Assembly: GCA_021432605.1 (NCBI GenBank)
Contig: MU271156.1
Span: 580,748 to 644,747 of the forward strand
Source of the DNA: Coniochaeta sp. PMI_546
Lineage: Eukaryota; Ascomycota; Sordariomycetes; Coniochaetales; Coniochaetaceae
Reading direction: 5' to 3'
DNA: 64,000 nt
How positions within the stretch are numbered: position 1 is the first letter of the stretch; each line of letters opens with the position of its first letter. The position numbers were made by a program, and so were the translations under genes. Below are positions 47,442-58,950 of this stretch, in pieces. The notes beneath the pieces were generated by a model. It saw only the letters and a list, made by a program, of their open reading frames with translations. It ran no database searches and was not told the origin of the DNA.

Positions 47442-47789
47442 ATGGCCAACCTCTCCATAATCCTCCCCTGCGTCATCTGCGCAGTGATGCTGCTCTTCGT
47501 CTGGTGGTGGTTCCCGCGCGCCTGGAACCGCGGCACAAAGGGCGACACGGAGGCCATCGGCATGTCCATCAACGCCGGACACGAGGACGACGGCCTGACG
47601 CCCGAGGAGCGGAGGCGGCAGGCCGGGCAGCGCGCGCGGGAATATCTCGAGGCCGTCGTCGCCAGGAACAAAGCCCGCGCCGAGGGGCGCGAACCCGACG
47701 AGCCGCTGCCTGTCTACCAACCCCAGGGGTCTGGAGGTGGGAACGTAGGTGCGAATGTGGCCGTCCCGGCGCCGCCATATGTGGCTTGA
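47442..47789 (+). CDS. Small single-pass membrane protein with PY-like motifs
   Basis: This single-exon ORF encodes 115 residues. Residues 4-25 form a hydrophobic helix (IILPCVICAVMLLFVWWWF) followed by positive charges, so the long C-terminal part should be cytosolic. That part has an acidic stretch, a predicted helix (LTPEERRRQAGQRAREYLEAV) and two short motifs, LPVY and APPY, similar to those bound by WW domains of Rsp5/NEDD4 ubiquitin ligases. The family is unnamed to me. A role as ligase adaptor or cargo is inference only. Confidence 0.65.
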   Translation: MANLSIILPCVICAVMLLFVWWWFPRAWNRGTKGDTEAIGMSINAGHEDDGLTPEERRRQAGQRAREYLEAVVARNKARAEGREPDEPLPVYQPQGSGGGNVGANVAVPAPPYVA

Positions 47790-48930
47790 TACACGGCGCG
47801 GAGAGGGGGCTACGACATGTGGACCTTGGAATGGCGGCTTGTTTGCATTAGAAGTACACTGGACCTGAGATATACGGTTTGTGTTTTACACGGACTCGTA
47901 CATATATATAATTGGCATACAAGAGAATAATATGAAATCGGCGCTCTATCACCGTCGCTGCCATGGCTCTCGGAAACTCGGTGGTGCTCCTCTTCGTAGG
48001 TATGCCTAATCGACCTGTCAAGCCCGATGAGACATAATCTGGCATGGTAACAACAAGGAGCTTCACGTCCCGGAAACCCACGAAGCCTCCTTTGACGCTC
48101 GCTTTGTATAAATCACAGTAGAGGTAGTGAAATTGTCATCGCCCAGCGATATAACAGATGTCGTTAGATTTGAAGTAAACATTGTCGAGCTTCTCACACC
48201 CATCAGAGACGAATCCAACCCAAAGCTAACCCATTAACGCGACTTTCCGAACTGCAGACTGCTGAAAAAGACGCTACAGAAGAGAGAAAGCATTCCAAGC
48301 ATCATCGAAAAGGGAATGGAGGGATTCTGGATGTCGGTGCTGTACCCAAGAGGGAGCATCCACGTTAAGAAAAACGTCAGCATGCGGAATTCTTCTTCGG
48401 TAAGAGGCTCATGAGGTCATGGGATTGAGAACCCAGTCTTTTGCACCTGTGAAACAGGTGAGAGAATCGGCGTGACCGATGACACGAGTAAAAGCGCTTC
48501 GTGAGCTCGTGCTCGCTGACTGGTGGAATGCTGTCCATCGGTTTGGGCTGGTAATCGTAGTCGGCGTTTGTCGCCTCGGGGAACGAGTCTCGTTTCCTAG
48601 GGGCGAACTCGTGGTCATCGAATTTCTCGCACTGGATTCAAGGCTGTTAGAGATTTACGTGATCCAGGAATAGGAGACAGGGTATCCTGGGCAGATAGAG
48701 CATCTGAATACGTGCCATGTAGAAGTCACAGTGAGAATACCGCCACACGCTGAACCAGCCGCGGAGAAACCCTCGGCTGTCGATATGAGAGACATCAATG
48801 CTCTATCGTGATATAGCAGAGATGCGAACTCCTGAATAAACATGGCGTCGACGCCTTCTATATCAGATCCCAGGGTTCTGGTGCTAGGAACAGAAAAAGG
48901 AAGGGAAAAAACCGAGTCTCCATCGATGGA
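47790..48930. other. 1.1 kb intergenic
   Basis: No gene recognised. A small perfect palindrome CACCTGT-GAA-ACAGGTG lies at 48444-48460. The rest is 3' flank of the two neighbouring genes. Confidence 0.4.
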
Positions 48931-50456
48931 TTAATCGGATCCTTCGCCGTAATGGTCTGAAAGCACTTCAGTATTTTCGACCGGACTGGCTGCTGCGTTG
49001 TTGCCCTGGCGTTGGAGTGAAATGGCGAGCTTGGCCATGGTAGCAAGTGTATCCGGGTGATTCTCGCCCAGGGATTTCCTCCTCGTTTCCAGTGTCTGTC
49101 GGTATATATGCTCGGCCTCCGTCCACTCACCCCGAGTCTCGAGAACGAGGGCAAGGTTCTCCATTGTCGGGATGCTCGAAACCTAGCACCATCCGCGATG
49201 ATTCCAGCGCCCGATGAAGTATCTGCCCAGTTTCCTTGGTTTTCACTCGTCTGTCAACCAAACGAGCGAGATTGTGCATACTGCCCAGTGTATCGGGATG
49301 TCCGTACCCAAGTAGCCGCTGTCTCAGCTCTAGTGTCTGCTGATATTTCTGCTCAGACTCCTCGTAACACCCTAAGCTGTCAAGTATTAGGGCGAGACTG
49401 TCCAAAGTGGCGAAAGTATCCGGGTGCTCTAGTCCTAGTACTTCCAGTTTTAGTTGAAACACTTGTCGGGATATCTCCTCCGCCTCTTCATCCATCCCTC
49501 TGAGATGGAGTACGAGCGCAAGATTGTGCATGCTGGCGAGAGTAGAAGGATGTTTATACCCGAGCGTCTTCTCTACGCGTTCCACCTGTTGCCGGCGCAT
49601 ATGCTCTGCCTCCTCGTACTTCCCTTGTCGCTCGAGGATGTTAGCGAAGTTGTTCATACTGGGTAGCTCGTTTTCGAAACTTTCTTCCGTGGGACGTAGG
49701 CGGAGCTTTTCTCGGTATAAAAGCTCCGCTTGCTGATAATCGCCAGTAGTATAACGATACTCAGCCATCTAGGAAATGACTTGACATTCGGCCTTCTTAT
49801 CCGTACAGTTACTTCGGGACTCTAAGGCCGTCTGGACATGTGGCAGATACTCCAGCCACATCTTGCTGTGCTCGTGTTTTAGAAACGATAGTACTTCGGC
49901 AAGCCGTCGCATCACTAACGTAGCATATTGGCCGTGTTTCCCTTCCTTCGCCAGCCACGCCAGCGTTGCTGATCGAACGAGCCGTTGCATGTCAACCGAT
50001 CCTGCATTTTCTCGCCCTGTTATGAAGCTGTATGCCTTCAGGGTGTCAATGGCCTCGTGGGTCTCTATTTCATCGTGGGTAGACGGCAGCAGAGATATCG
50101 GGATTGCGCTGTCGGAAAGGAAGCACATGAACCTCAAGTAATCTGCTGCGAGCGGCTTATCCCTTGAGATTTGCTCAAATGAGAGCTTCCAAACTGCCAA
50201 GATGGAGTTGTTGGTCACGAGCCCAAGGTACTCTGTAATTGAGACCTGTGTCGTGGAAATGAATGCGGACGCTAGCGTGATGGCCAGCGGTAAGTTTCCC
50301 AGGTAGTCGAGCAAGCGGCCTTGACTAAGGAATCATCGCTTGGGGGCTCGTCCAAAGACACGTGGAATAGCTCCATGGCTTCGCTAGTGCTCAGCTCCGT
50401 CGCGTAGATGATGTTGCTCGCCAGCTTCAATACGATCTTACGATTTCGGGTCGAAC
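48931..50456 (-). pseudogene. NB-ARC/TPR (NLR-type) gene broken by transposon insertion
   Basis: Read from high to low coordinate, the relic begins inside an NB-ARC domain: STRNRK (RNBS-B-like), then SEAMELFHVSLDE. After a frameshift near 50315 comes LLDYLGNLPLAI (GLPLA-like motif), a winged-helix region, and about five kinesin-light-chain-type TPRs (each with HPxTLxxMxNLA). A TAG at 49769-49771 sits in frame directly before MAEYRYTTGDYQQAE. A small deletion near 49165 shifts the frame within the TPRs, and the last repeat ends at 48931. The P-loop part is missing: AT-rich retrotransposon DNA starts at about 50457. The TPR part alone has an open frame and could still be expressed, but I see no evidence. 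Confidence 0.8.
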
Positions 50457-52198
50457 TTAGTTAAAATAAGTACCGTTTTAATATAAAGAAAACTTAATAA
50501 GAACTTTAAACGAAAAAGGTTACCGGCGTATAATACGATAGGTCTAGCTTATTTAGAAAATATATAATATTCGCGTAATCGTAAGTTATATCTAAAGTAA
50601 CGGTTAATATATATGACAAGCTAGTACCTAAGGTTTGATAAGGTTAAAACCTTATCTTACGAATTCCCGTACGTACGCCGTACGTACGCCGTACGTACGG
50701 TCGCCTACCGAATATTCGGCTACGGGGCGGATTAACTAATCCCCCGTAAGTACGTTATTTATAAGCCTATCTTCCGCCTTTAAACCGTAATAGATTTCTT
50801 TCCTTTTTTTTTAACTAATAATAATCTATTAGACCTTACGTATCGGAATAAGATTATATACTAGCCTTTTATATATTATTAGTTTAAAAAAACTACCGTC
50901 AAAAACTATTACCGGGATAAAATAAGTATAAATAATACCGGAATTCTAGGCGGACTTCGAAAACCCCGCCGTTCGCCCGTTAGTTAGGATAATCGAATAT
51001 CTCTTTCGCGTTTAATAGAATAAGATACGGGGTATTATAAAAGTACTTTTTTAGAACGTAGAAATATAATTAAACTAGCGGTTCCAAATGGTTAACGATT
51101 TGTTAATAAAGATTAACGAGGTACTGTCCGTCGTAAACGTAAGACAAATATAATTATCGGTATCGGTTACCCTTTCCGATTAACTTCCCGTACTAGTTCC
51201 GACTTTTCCTAACCCGGTCGTCTATATGCCGTAACGTAAGCCGTTCCCGTAACCGGAAATCTTCGACGGCGACCGTTACCGGTATAAGGAATAGGTATAT
51301 TAGATACGGGAGAAATTAGAATTAGATTAGGATATATTAAGCGGTAATACCCGCGTATAATACGGAATAAACTAGAAGTTAAACGTTCGTTATTAGAAGA
51401 TAATAAATACGTTTTATTAGTTAAGTAATAACGGCGGTTTTAAGACGTTATAAAAACTCTTAACGTAACTAAATATTATATACGGGAATATTTTCGAATA
51501 AGAAAACGATTAAAAACGGTTTAAAACGTATATATAATCGGAAATAATTATTTTCGCAGCTTTTATAATACGGTTCTAATAACTCCTAACGGACTTTAAA
51601 AGGAACTTATAAAATAATAAAACGAAAATCGCGTAATTTAAAAGAATACTAAATAATAGATTCTAATAATAGTTAATACCGGTTACCTTTCCCGACGAAT
51701 ATTACGTTTTAATAAATACTATTTACCTTATCGTTAAACTTTACGAAAATATATCCGTTTTCAAAGGCCAAAAAGGGAATAATACGGGATATTTCGGCCG
51801 AAACCTTATAAGTTTAGAAATAATAACTAACGGTATAACCGACGTAAAAAACGACGTACCGATAACCGGGATTAACGTAATAGGAATTAATACCTAACGA
51901 CCGCGTAAACGGACGAACCGGTTAATAATACCCGTAATAAAAACCTCGTCGGGTATTATTCCCTCGAGAATATATTAGGTAGTTAATATAAAAATTATAC
52001 GATATCGTAAAGTTAACTTTTATTTCCGTTACGGAACTAGTAATTATTTCGTAATAGTTTACTTATACGGTCGGGTATTACGTCTTAAATAAGAGTTTAC
52101 TATACGATATATTATAACGGAAAAACTATATTTAGAAGGAATAAATATTACCGATTAGTCGGGAAACGAGTTGGAAAACGAATAGTTCCAGAATATCG
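50457..52198 (+). mobile_element. RIP-mutated Ty3/Gypsy-type element H, 5' part (probable LTR and gag)
   Basis: Extremely AT-rich with almost no CA or TG dinucleotides, as left by RIP. From about 51200 a degenerate gag-like reading is visible on the plus strand (FDGDRYRYKE and following), full of stops. The left border, next to the broken NB-ARC gene, is probably the start of its 5' LTR, which I could not delimit. The element continues at 58951 after insertion of element M. Confidence 0.7.
50667..50700. repeat. Palindromic triple repeat CCGTACGTACG
   Basis: Three direct copies of the 11-mer plus a closing G make a fully self-complementary array. It lies near the left end of element H, probably in its LTR. 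Confidence 0.8.
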
Positions 52199-52589
52199 TA
52201 TAACGATCCTAAAACGGGCTAAGGATTAGAAGGTAAGTTCTGTTACTTAAGGTAAGTAAGTTAAGGTATAACAAGTAATCTTTATTCTAATATCGTTAAG
52301 ATAAGTATCTTACTTAATAATAACCTCGATTGAATACTTAGATTGATTACTAGGTAATTAAGAACTATCTATAGCGGAATCTAAAGAGATTCCTTCCTAT
52401 ATACTTGTAAAGATTATAGTAATATAATTGATAAGAAATTATTACTTATATCCTAATATGTTTACTATAAAACTATTCTTCTTATTAATTACGTAACCCG
52501 GGGTCTCTAACTTATATAATACGATACGCCCTATATATCTATTCCTTATCGATTGGCGGGGTTCCTTTCGTAACCGTAAGTTTATGATA
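52199..52589 (-). repeat. 3' LTR of element M
   Basis: 391 bp, matching the LTRs at 58560 and 61686 and the partial one at 63673. It ended TG...CA before RIP changed both ends to TA-type dinucleotides. Confidence 0.9.
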
Positions 52590-52592
52590 TTA

Positions 52593-52608
52593 TCCCCCTC
52601 CTCCTTCT
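52593..52608 (-). other. Polypurine tract of element M
   Basis: On the minus strand this reads as a purine run (AGAAGGAGGAGGGG) directly before the 3' LTR. That is where plus-strand priming occurs, and it confirms the minus orientation. Confidence 0.7.
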
Positions 52609-52739
52609 AATTATTATCCCCAAGGCCTAATATTCTTTATAAGTAGTACTAATAACCTATATAAATTACGTCCGAAGGTTTCCCCTTCTTTATCGTTATT
52701 ATATCTAACCGTAATATATAAAAGTAAACAAAATAACCG

Positions 52740-53230
52740 AAAGCTTCGACCGTTTGTAAGAACAAACTTTTCCAAATCCTCTTAGATTCCGATTATATCG
52801 AAATACCTTCGTATTTAAATTATAAGGAAAAGGGCCTTATTACCTACGAGGTCTCCCTTTTTAATCCTAGTCGTTATATTCGTTATATCCGCGATACGCT
52901 ATCGTATTATAACGTATAAGAATTTTTAGTTAAGAACTTAGAACGTATTAGAAAGTAGTTTTACGAATACGAGTTCGCTTTCGAGAAACTCGAAAAGGAA
53001 CGAAGGATTATAAACGCGAAGATCGAACGTCTTCGTAAACAAAAGAAAATATAGTTTGAAAAAATAATACGTATTATCCGTAAAGGTATAACGAATATAG
53101 AGGAATTAGAACGGGTTAAAAAAAAGGAAACCGATCGCGAGGTAACGAAAATTGCCGAGAATCGTCTGCCTTCTATTATATCTTTTTCCTTTAACGACGA
53201 CTTTATTCTAGGCTAGGACGTAGTTTACGG
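52740..53230 (+). pseudogene. Antisense coiled-coil ORF relic inside element M
   Basis: On the plus strand, opposite to gag-pol of M and between its integrase and 3' LTR, about 52920-53200 reads as a charged coiled coil (YEFAFEKLEKERRIINAK, IERLRKQKK, FEKIIRIIRKGITNIEELE). Its stops are TAGs, which RIP would make from CAG or TGG. Upstream the same strand is less clear. It looks like an extra gene carried by the element; I cannot name the family. Confidence 0.5.
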
Positions 53231-56200
53231 CGATATAATACTATCCTTTTCGATTCTTAAGGTAATAATATTATTATAATACGGAACTCCTATAATAACT
53301 ACTAATAGTTCGTAAGGTAAACTTCCGGTTCTTACGTATTTTCCGAATCGTTATAATTCTTCTATTTAACGTAATAGAAATCTACGTTTCTTTCCTTTTT
53401 ATACCTAAAGATCTTTTCTATTTCGTATTCCTACGTTAGTTCGATTTTAATATTTATTACTAACTTCGCGTTTTTAAATACTAGTTCGAAAAACGAGATA
53501 TAAAATATTAAATAAATACGTATGTTCGTTAGTAATTAGAGTTTATAATTCAAATCAGATAACTTTTTCTTAATTTTAAATAGTCCGATTTTCTTCTAGT
53601 CTAGTTTGTCGTTTGGTCGTTTTATTTTGATATTTCGTCGTACGAAATAAATTTTATCTCCCTCTTATAAAGTTAGTTTTTTTAACCTTTTCTAGTTTAC
53701 GTATCGTATTATTCGTAAGTTAAATAGTTCTATATATCCGCGAAGTTTCTTATAAAATAGTTTTATTTATTCCGCGGTATATTTTATTTATAACGGTTTT
53801 AGATCTAACGGTATTAGTCCGTCTCCTAATATTTCCTTTATAATAGGCTTATAACCGTAATTGATAAAGAACGGTAAGTACCCGTTTAGCGTTTCGTTAG
53901 GTATATTATTATAGGCCTATTATACTATTAGTAACCACTTAACCCAATCATCTTACTTTTTATTAATATATATCTTTAGATATTATTTAAAGGTTTAGTT
54001 GGTTCGTTCTATTTATCTATCTATTTACGGGTAGAACGATATCGATAATTTATATTTAATTCCGATTTGTCGTATTAGTATTATCTAGAACTTTAAGGTA
54101 AATAGTTTATCTTTATCGGTAACAAGTTATTTAGGTAGTCTATACTAGCTTATTACTACTTTTAAAAAGGCGTAGGTTATGTCTTCCGTTATACTTGTTT
54201 CCTTATACGGTATGAAATACGCGTATTTAGAAAACTTGTTTACAATTACTTATACGTTATCGTAAATAATCCTAGTTATAAGTTCCTTCGATATTAGTAA
54301 TTTGACGATAAAGTTTATCATAACCATTTCCTATAGTTTTTCTAATAGTTATATAGGTTATAATAACCCGTATAGCTTATATCTATTTGGCTTAACTTTG
54401 TTATACTTATCGTATTCGCCGACTACTTATCTAACTACTTTATCTAATCCTAAAAAGTCGTAGGTCCGTCGTACGCGTTCTTTAGTCTTATAAATTCTTT
54501 GGTATCTATATAACGGATATTCGTAAAACTCTTTTATCAGTTCTTTTTGTAATTCGTTAGGTACGTATACCTTATTTCGGAATTAGGGTAAGCCGTAATA
54601 CGATAGAAGTATAAAGGTAATATCTTTTTTAGTCTCTTTCTTTCGGTATTTTTTAATCCTTTCCGCTTATCGTTTTTCGGGTTTTATATTCCAAATCGTC
54701 CCGATCTATATATCGAGTTTAAGATTTTTTTATTAGTTAATCCTAAAGAAGTTTGCCGAACGTATTTCCTTTCCTAGTTTTAAATCTTCTCGTCGATTAA
54801 GAACGTCCGTTTTATTATTTTCGTTTCTTTTTTTATATATAATTTCGAAATCGAAATCGGTAAGGAACTTATATTATCTAATTTATCGTTTGTTAAGTTC
54901 TTTCGTAAAAATAAACGTAATAAGATTCTTATAATCTATTAGGACTTTTATCTTATATCTCGCTTTTATAAGATAATATTTCTATTCTTTGAATACTTTA
55001 ATAATAACTATTAGTTCCTTATCTAGTATATTATAATTGAGTTCTAATCCGTTTAACTTTTTCGAAAAGAATATTATTAGGTATAGTTTCCCTTGTTTAT
55101 CTTTTTATCTTAACTAGCTTCCGAATACGAATTCCGATATATCGGTTTTTATTTCGTAAAGTTTTTCGGGATCCGTAATAACTAATATTAACTAGTTTAA
55201 GATCTTCCTTTTAAGTTCCTAAAACGTTTCTTCTTCCTTTAAAATCTAGTCGAACTTTAAGTCTTTTTTAATAAGGTTAGTAAAGGGTATTACGATCTTA
55301 TTATAATCTTTAATAAACTTCCGATAGAAGTTAGTAATTTTTAGAAAGGTTCGTATTCCCGTAACCGTTTCTAATATAAGCTATTCTTCGATAGTTTTTA
55401 ACTTATTTAAGTCTATTTCGAACTAGCTTAGTAATATAACGTAACCGAGAAATTTTACTTTTTGCTAATAAAATTCGTATTTCTCGGGTTCGATTAATAA
55501 ATTCGCGTCTTATAATATTTATAAGACGAAATAAACGTGTTTCTTATATTGTTCGAGGTTTTCCGAATAGATTAAGATATTATCGAAATATGCGACGACG
55601 AAATCGTCTAACTACTTTCGAAATACGTAATTAATTATCCTTTAGAAAGAAGCCGGTACGTTAACGAGCCCGAAAAGTATAATATAATATTCGTATTATC
55701 CTAGCTTAGATCGCTATACCGTCTTTTATTTATTTCCTTCTTTAATTCGTATTAGGTTATATATTCCTTTGAAATCTAAGATAGTAAACTATCGGGCTTT
55801 ATATAACCGATTTCTTAGTTTGGATATAAAAGATAATAGTCTTCGATCTTTAATAATAATATTATTAAGTTATCAATAGTTTATAACGAGACGTAACTTC
55901 CCGTTTTTCTTAAATACGAATAGGATAGGATATCCTATTAGTAATTATAATAGTCGAATATAACTTTTCTTTAGATTTTTATTAATATATTCTCTTAACG
56001 TTTATAATTATAAGTCGTTAAAAAGATAAATCTTATAAAATCCGGGTTTCTTACTTAGCTAAAGATTAATTTCGTAATCCTAACGATTATATTTAGGTAA
56101 TCCTATTTTAAGTTCGGGCTTAAATAGTTTGTTATATCGATAGTATTCTTTCGGAATCGTTCGCGTCGATATAAATTAAGTTTTTATAATCGTTTCGTAG

Positions 56201-58559
56201 ATTATTAGAACTCTTCTAAAGTTACGTATAGGCTTTTCCCCGTAAGATCCGTTTTCTATAAAAGCTAACTTTTTTCTTAGCGTATCTTATTAAAGTTAGC
56301 CTATTCTCTAATTAATTCGGGGATTATTCGTTTGTAACTAAGGTATCTTTAGTATTATACCGTACGATAAAATCTCCGTAATATCGAACGTTATCTTTTG
56401 ATTATAACTTTAGATAATAACTTAGAAAAACGTAGTTTTTATATCTACCAATCCTTATTTATAATCGATAAGGTTCCTATTAATAGTTTTAAATCGGTAA
56501 AGCTCGTCCTTTTTCTTCTAGGGTAATCGTAATATATTAACGAGATTTAGCGAGATATAATTTCCTTATATTCCGTTATCTATTATTACCTAAGTATTAT
56601 TTTTTTATATATTAATCGTAACTCGTAAGTATTCAATTCCTACGGTCGTATATAAGGATCTTTCTATATTATATCGATATAGTCTTTTTATAATCGACGT
56701 TAGTCGTTTTTTGATCGTTTTTCTAATCTTCGGAACGAAATACCGTAATATTCGGGTTTGTCTTTAGTTCTAAAAGAAAGTTCTAATAATTCCCCGTAAT
56801 CTTCCTCTTTTATTTCCGACTTGGAAGCTAGTAATCTTTCTAAACGTTCGTCTATTTAGATCTATTTCTAATCTATTTTTTTAACCTTTTTCTATATTTA
56901 TATCTTATAACCTCGGTAATTTACTAAGAACGCGTTAATCCGCGTATTATAATTTTATTATCGTACTTAAAACTTTTCGGTCGATTTTCTTTCTACCGTA
57001 ATTTATATTACGATTTCTAATACCGAATATCCTAATCGTCCCGTTTATCTTACCGAGTTTTCGGGTAGGTAAGTAACTTATAATTAGTTCTTACCTTTGA
57101 TTTTTCGCCTAGGTTCCGTTACCGTTAGGAACTCTTATCCCGTTAGGTTAAGTTATAATTATATAGTTCCGGGTAACGTTAGTAATAAATATTATCCGTT
57201 CTTATATACTTCCTCGTATCTTTCGATATCTTTAGGTCTATAAGGGTAAGGTATCGGTCTAGTTATTAGTATTCGTATTAGTATTTATTTATAATCTAGC
57301 TTTTCTTATATATATTAAGTATAACGGTAAAAGATATACGAATTCTACGAAATCTAATTATAATAAACCGAATTAATATATACCGATTCGTAATCTTTAT
57401 ATAAAGGTATTTATTCTTCTTCGATTTCGTTTTATTTTCGGTCTAATAAGTTAACTAAATACGTTACGTCCGTAATATCGTACCCTAATATTATTACTAA
57501 ATCGATTTCTTCTCTTGGTAATCTAAAAAATATCTTATATTATTATTTTTTACGTATTATCGCGATAACGCGGGATCTATCGTCCTTTATCGTTACCTAA
57601 GCCTTGTTTTCGGGGATTGGTTTCTAGGCTTTCTTAGGTTAACGATATTTATTAACGTAATACCCCTATTTCCTATAATTAAAATATTTACCCTTTTTCT
57701 TAGGTTGGCTTTGTTAAGTAACGTCTAGGTCTATAGGTCCCGGATAAGAACCTATAGCCGTAAATCGTTTCTTTCTTAAATTCGCGGTCTTTCTTATCGT
57801 TTAAAAAACTTTTCCTTTTCCTTTTTCGAATCTTCGTTTATATAATCGATTATCGATCTTAATTACGGACGCGATATATTTATATAAAGTATCCGGTCGA
57901 TCTTCTTTATTAAATTTATCTTTAACGTTATCCCGTAATCTTCTATAAAAATAAAGGAATAAGGTTTGTTTTCTTAGATTAAACTTAATTATAATTCGTT
58001 TGAACTTTACCGTATATATTCTTACCGAACTTTTTTATCTTAGAAATAGAAATTATCGTTCCGCCGATCTTTATTCGTTAGGATTACCGAAAGTCTTTTT
58101 AAGTTTTTCGAATAACCGGTCGACGTCCGAGAATATAACGCGGGTCTCCGGTTTCCGTCCTTCTTAGTTTGACCAATTGTTTAGAAAATCCCGAAAGTTA
58201 GGTTCGAACTATTCGGCCGCCTTTCTTTTTAATAGGCTTCTTATATAAATTACCTTTTCGTATTCCCGAGGAAAAGATTTCGAATATATCTTAAAGTACG
58301 TATACGTCTAGATAATAAAGGTTTATAACCCTTCTTTATTCTTATCGTAAGGTTTAAAGTACGGGGCTTTAATCTTAGCCGTAAGGTCGATTTTAGGTCC
58401 TTTTTTAAAAGCCGTAATCTCCGTTTATAACTACGTAATTATTATTACTATATCGTTAGCTTACGTTTATATTATAAGTACCTATTAAAGTACGGGTATT
58501 CCGGGTACTATATTAGCTACTTAGTATAAGGTTAACTTATCGAATAAGAATGATTAAAA

Positions 58560-58950
58560 TATAACGATCTTAAGACGGGTTAAAGATTAGAAGGTAAGTT
58601 CTATTACTTAAGGTAAGTAAGTTAAGGTATAATAAGTAGTCTTTATTCTAGTATCGTTAAGATAAGTATCTTATTTAATAATAACCTCGATTAAATACTT
58701 AGATTAATTACTAGGTAATTAAGAACTATCTATAACGGAATCTAAAAAGATTCCTTCCTATATATTTATAAAGACTGTGGTAATATAATTGATAGGAAAC
58801 TATTACCTATATCTTAATATATCTACTATGAAACTATTCCTCCTATCAGTTACGTAACCCGGGGTTTCTAACCTATATAATACGATACGCCCTATATATC
58901 TGTTCCTTATCGATTGGCGGGGTTCCCTTCGTAACCGTAAGTCTATAACA
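58560..58950 (-). repeat. 5' LTR of element M
   Basis: 391 bp, same length as the 3' LTR and similar throughout, with differences mostly of CA/TG to TA type. Element reading begins TGTTATAGAC on the minus strand. Confidence 0.9.

Larger units (their letters stand above)
52199..58950 (-). mobile_element. Full-length RIP-mutated LTR retrotransposon M (minus orientation)
   Basis: The element is 6,752 bp with 391-bp LTRs at 52199-52589 and 58560-58950, and TATCG on both sides (52194-52198 and 58951-58955) as target duplication. Its coding strand is minus. Degenerate gag lies at about 57.0-58.5 kb, reverse transcriptase at about 55.3-56.0 kb, and the integrase C-terminus with a VRRNIK...KIGLF region near 53.6 kb. 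A polypurine tract adjoins the LTR at 52.59 kb. RT before integrase places it in the Ty3/Gypsy type. Stops are everywhere, so it cannot be autonomous. It is inserted inside element H. Confidence 0.9.

Noticed and set aside
48444-48460. Palindrome CACCTGT-GAA-ACAGGTG as a terminator or operator
   Set aside because: Only a 7-bp arm, no gene start or end close enough to interpret; noted in the intergenic entry.
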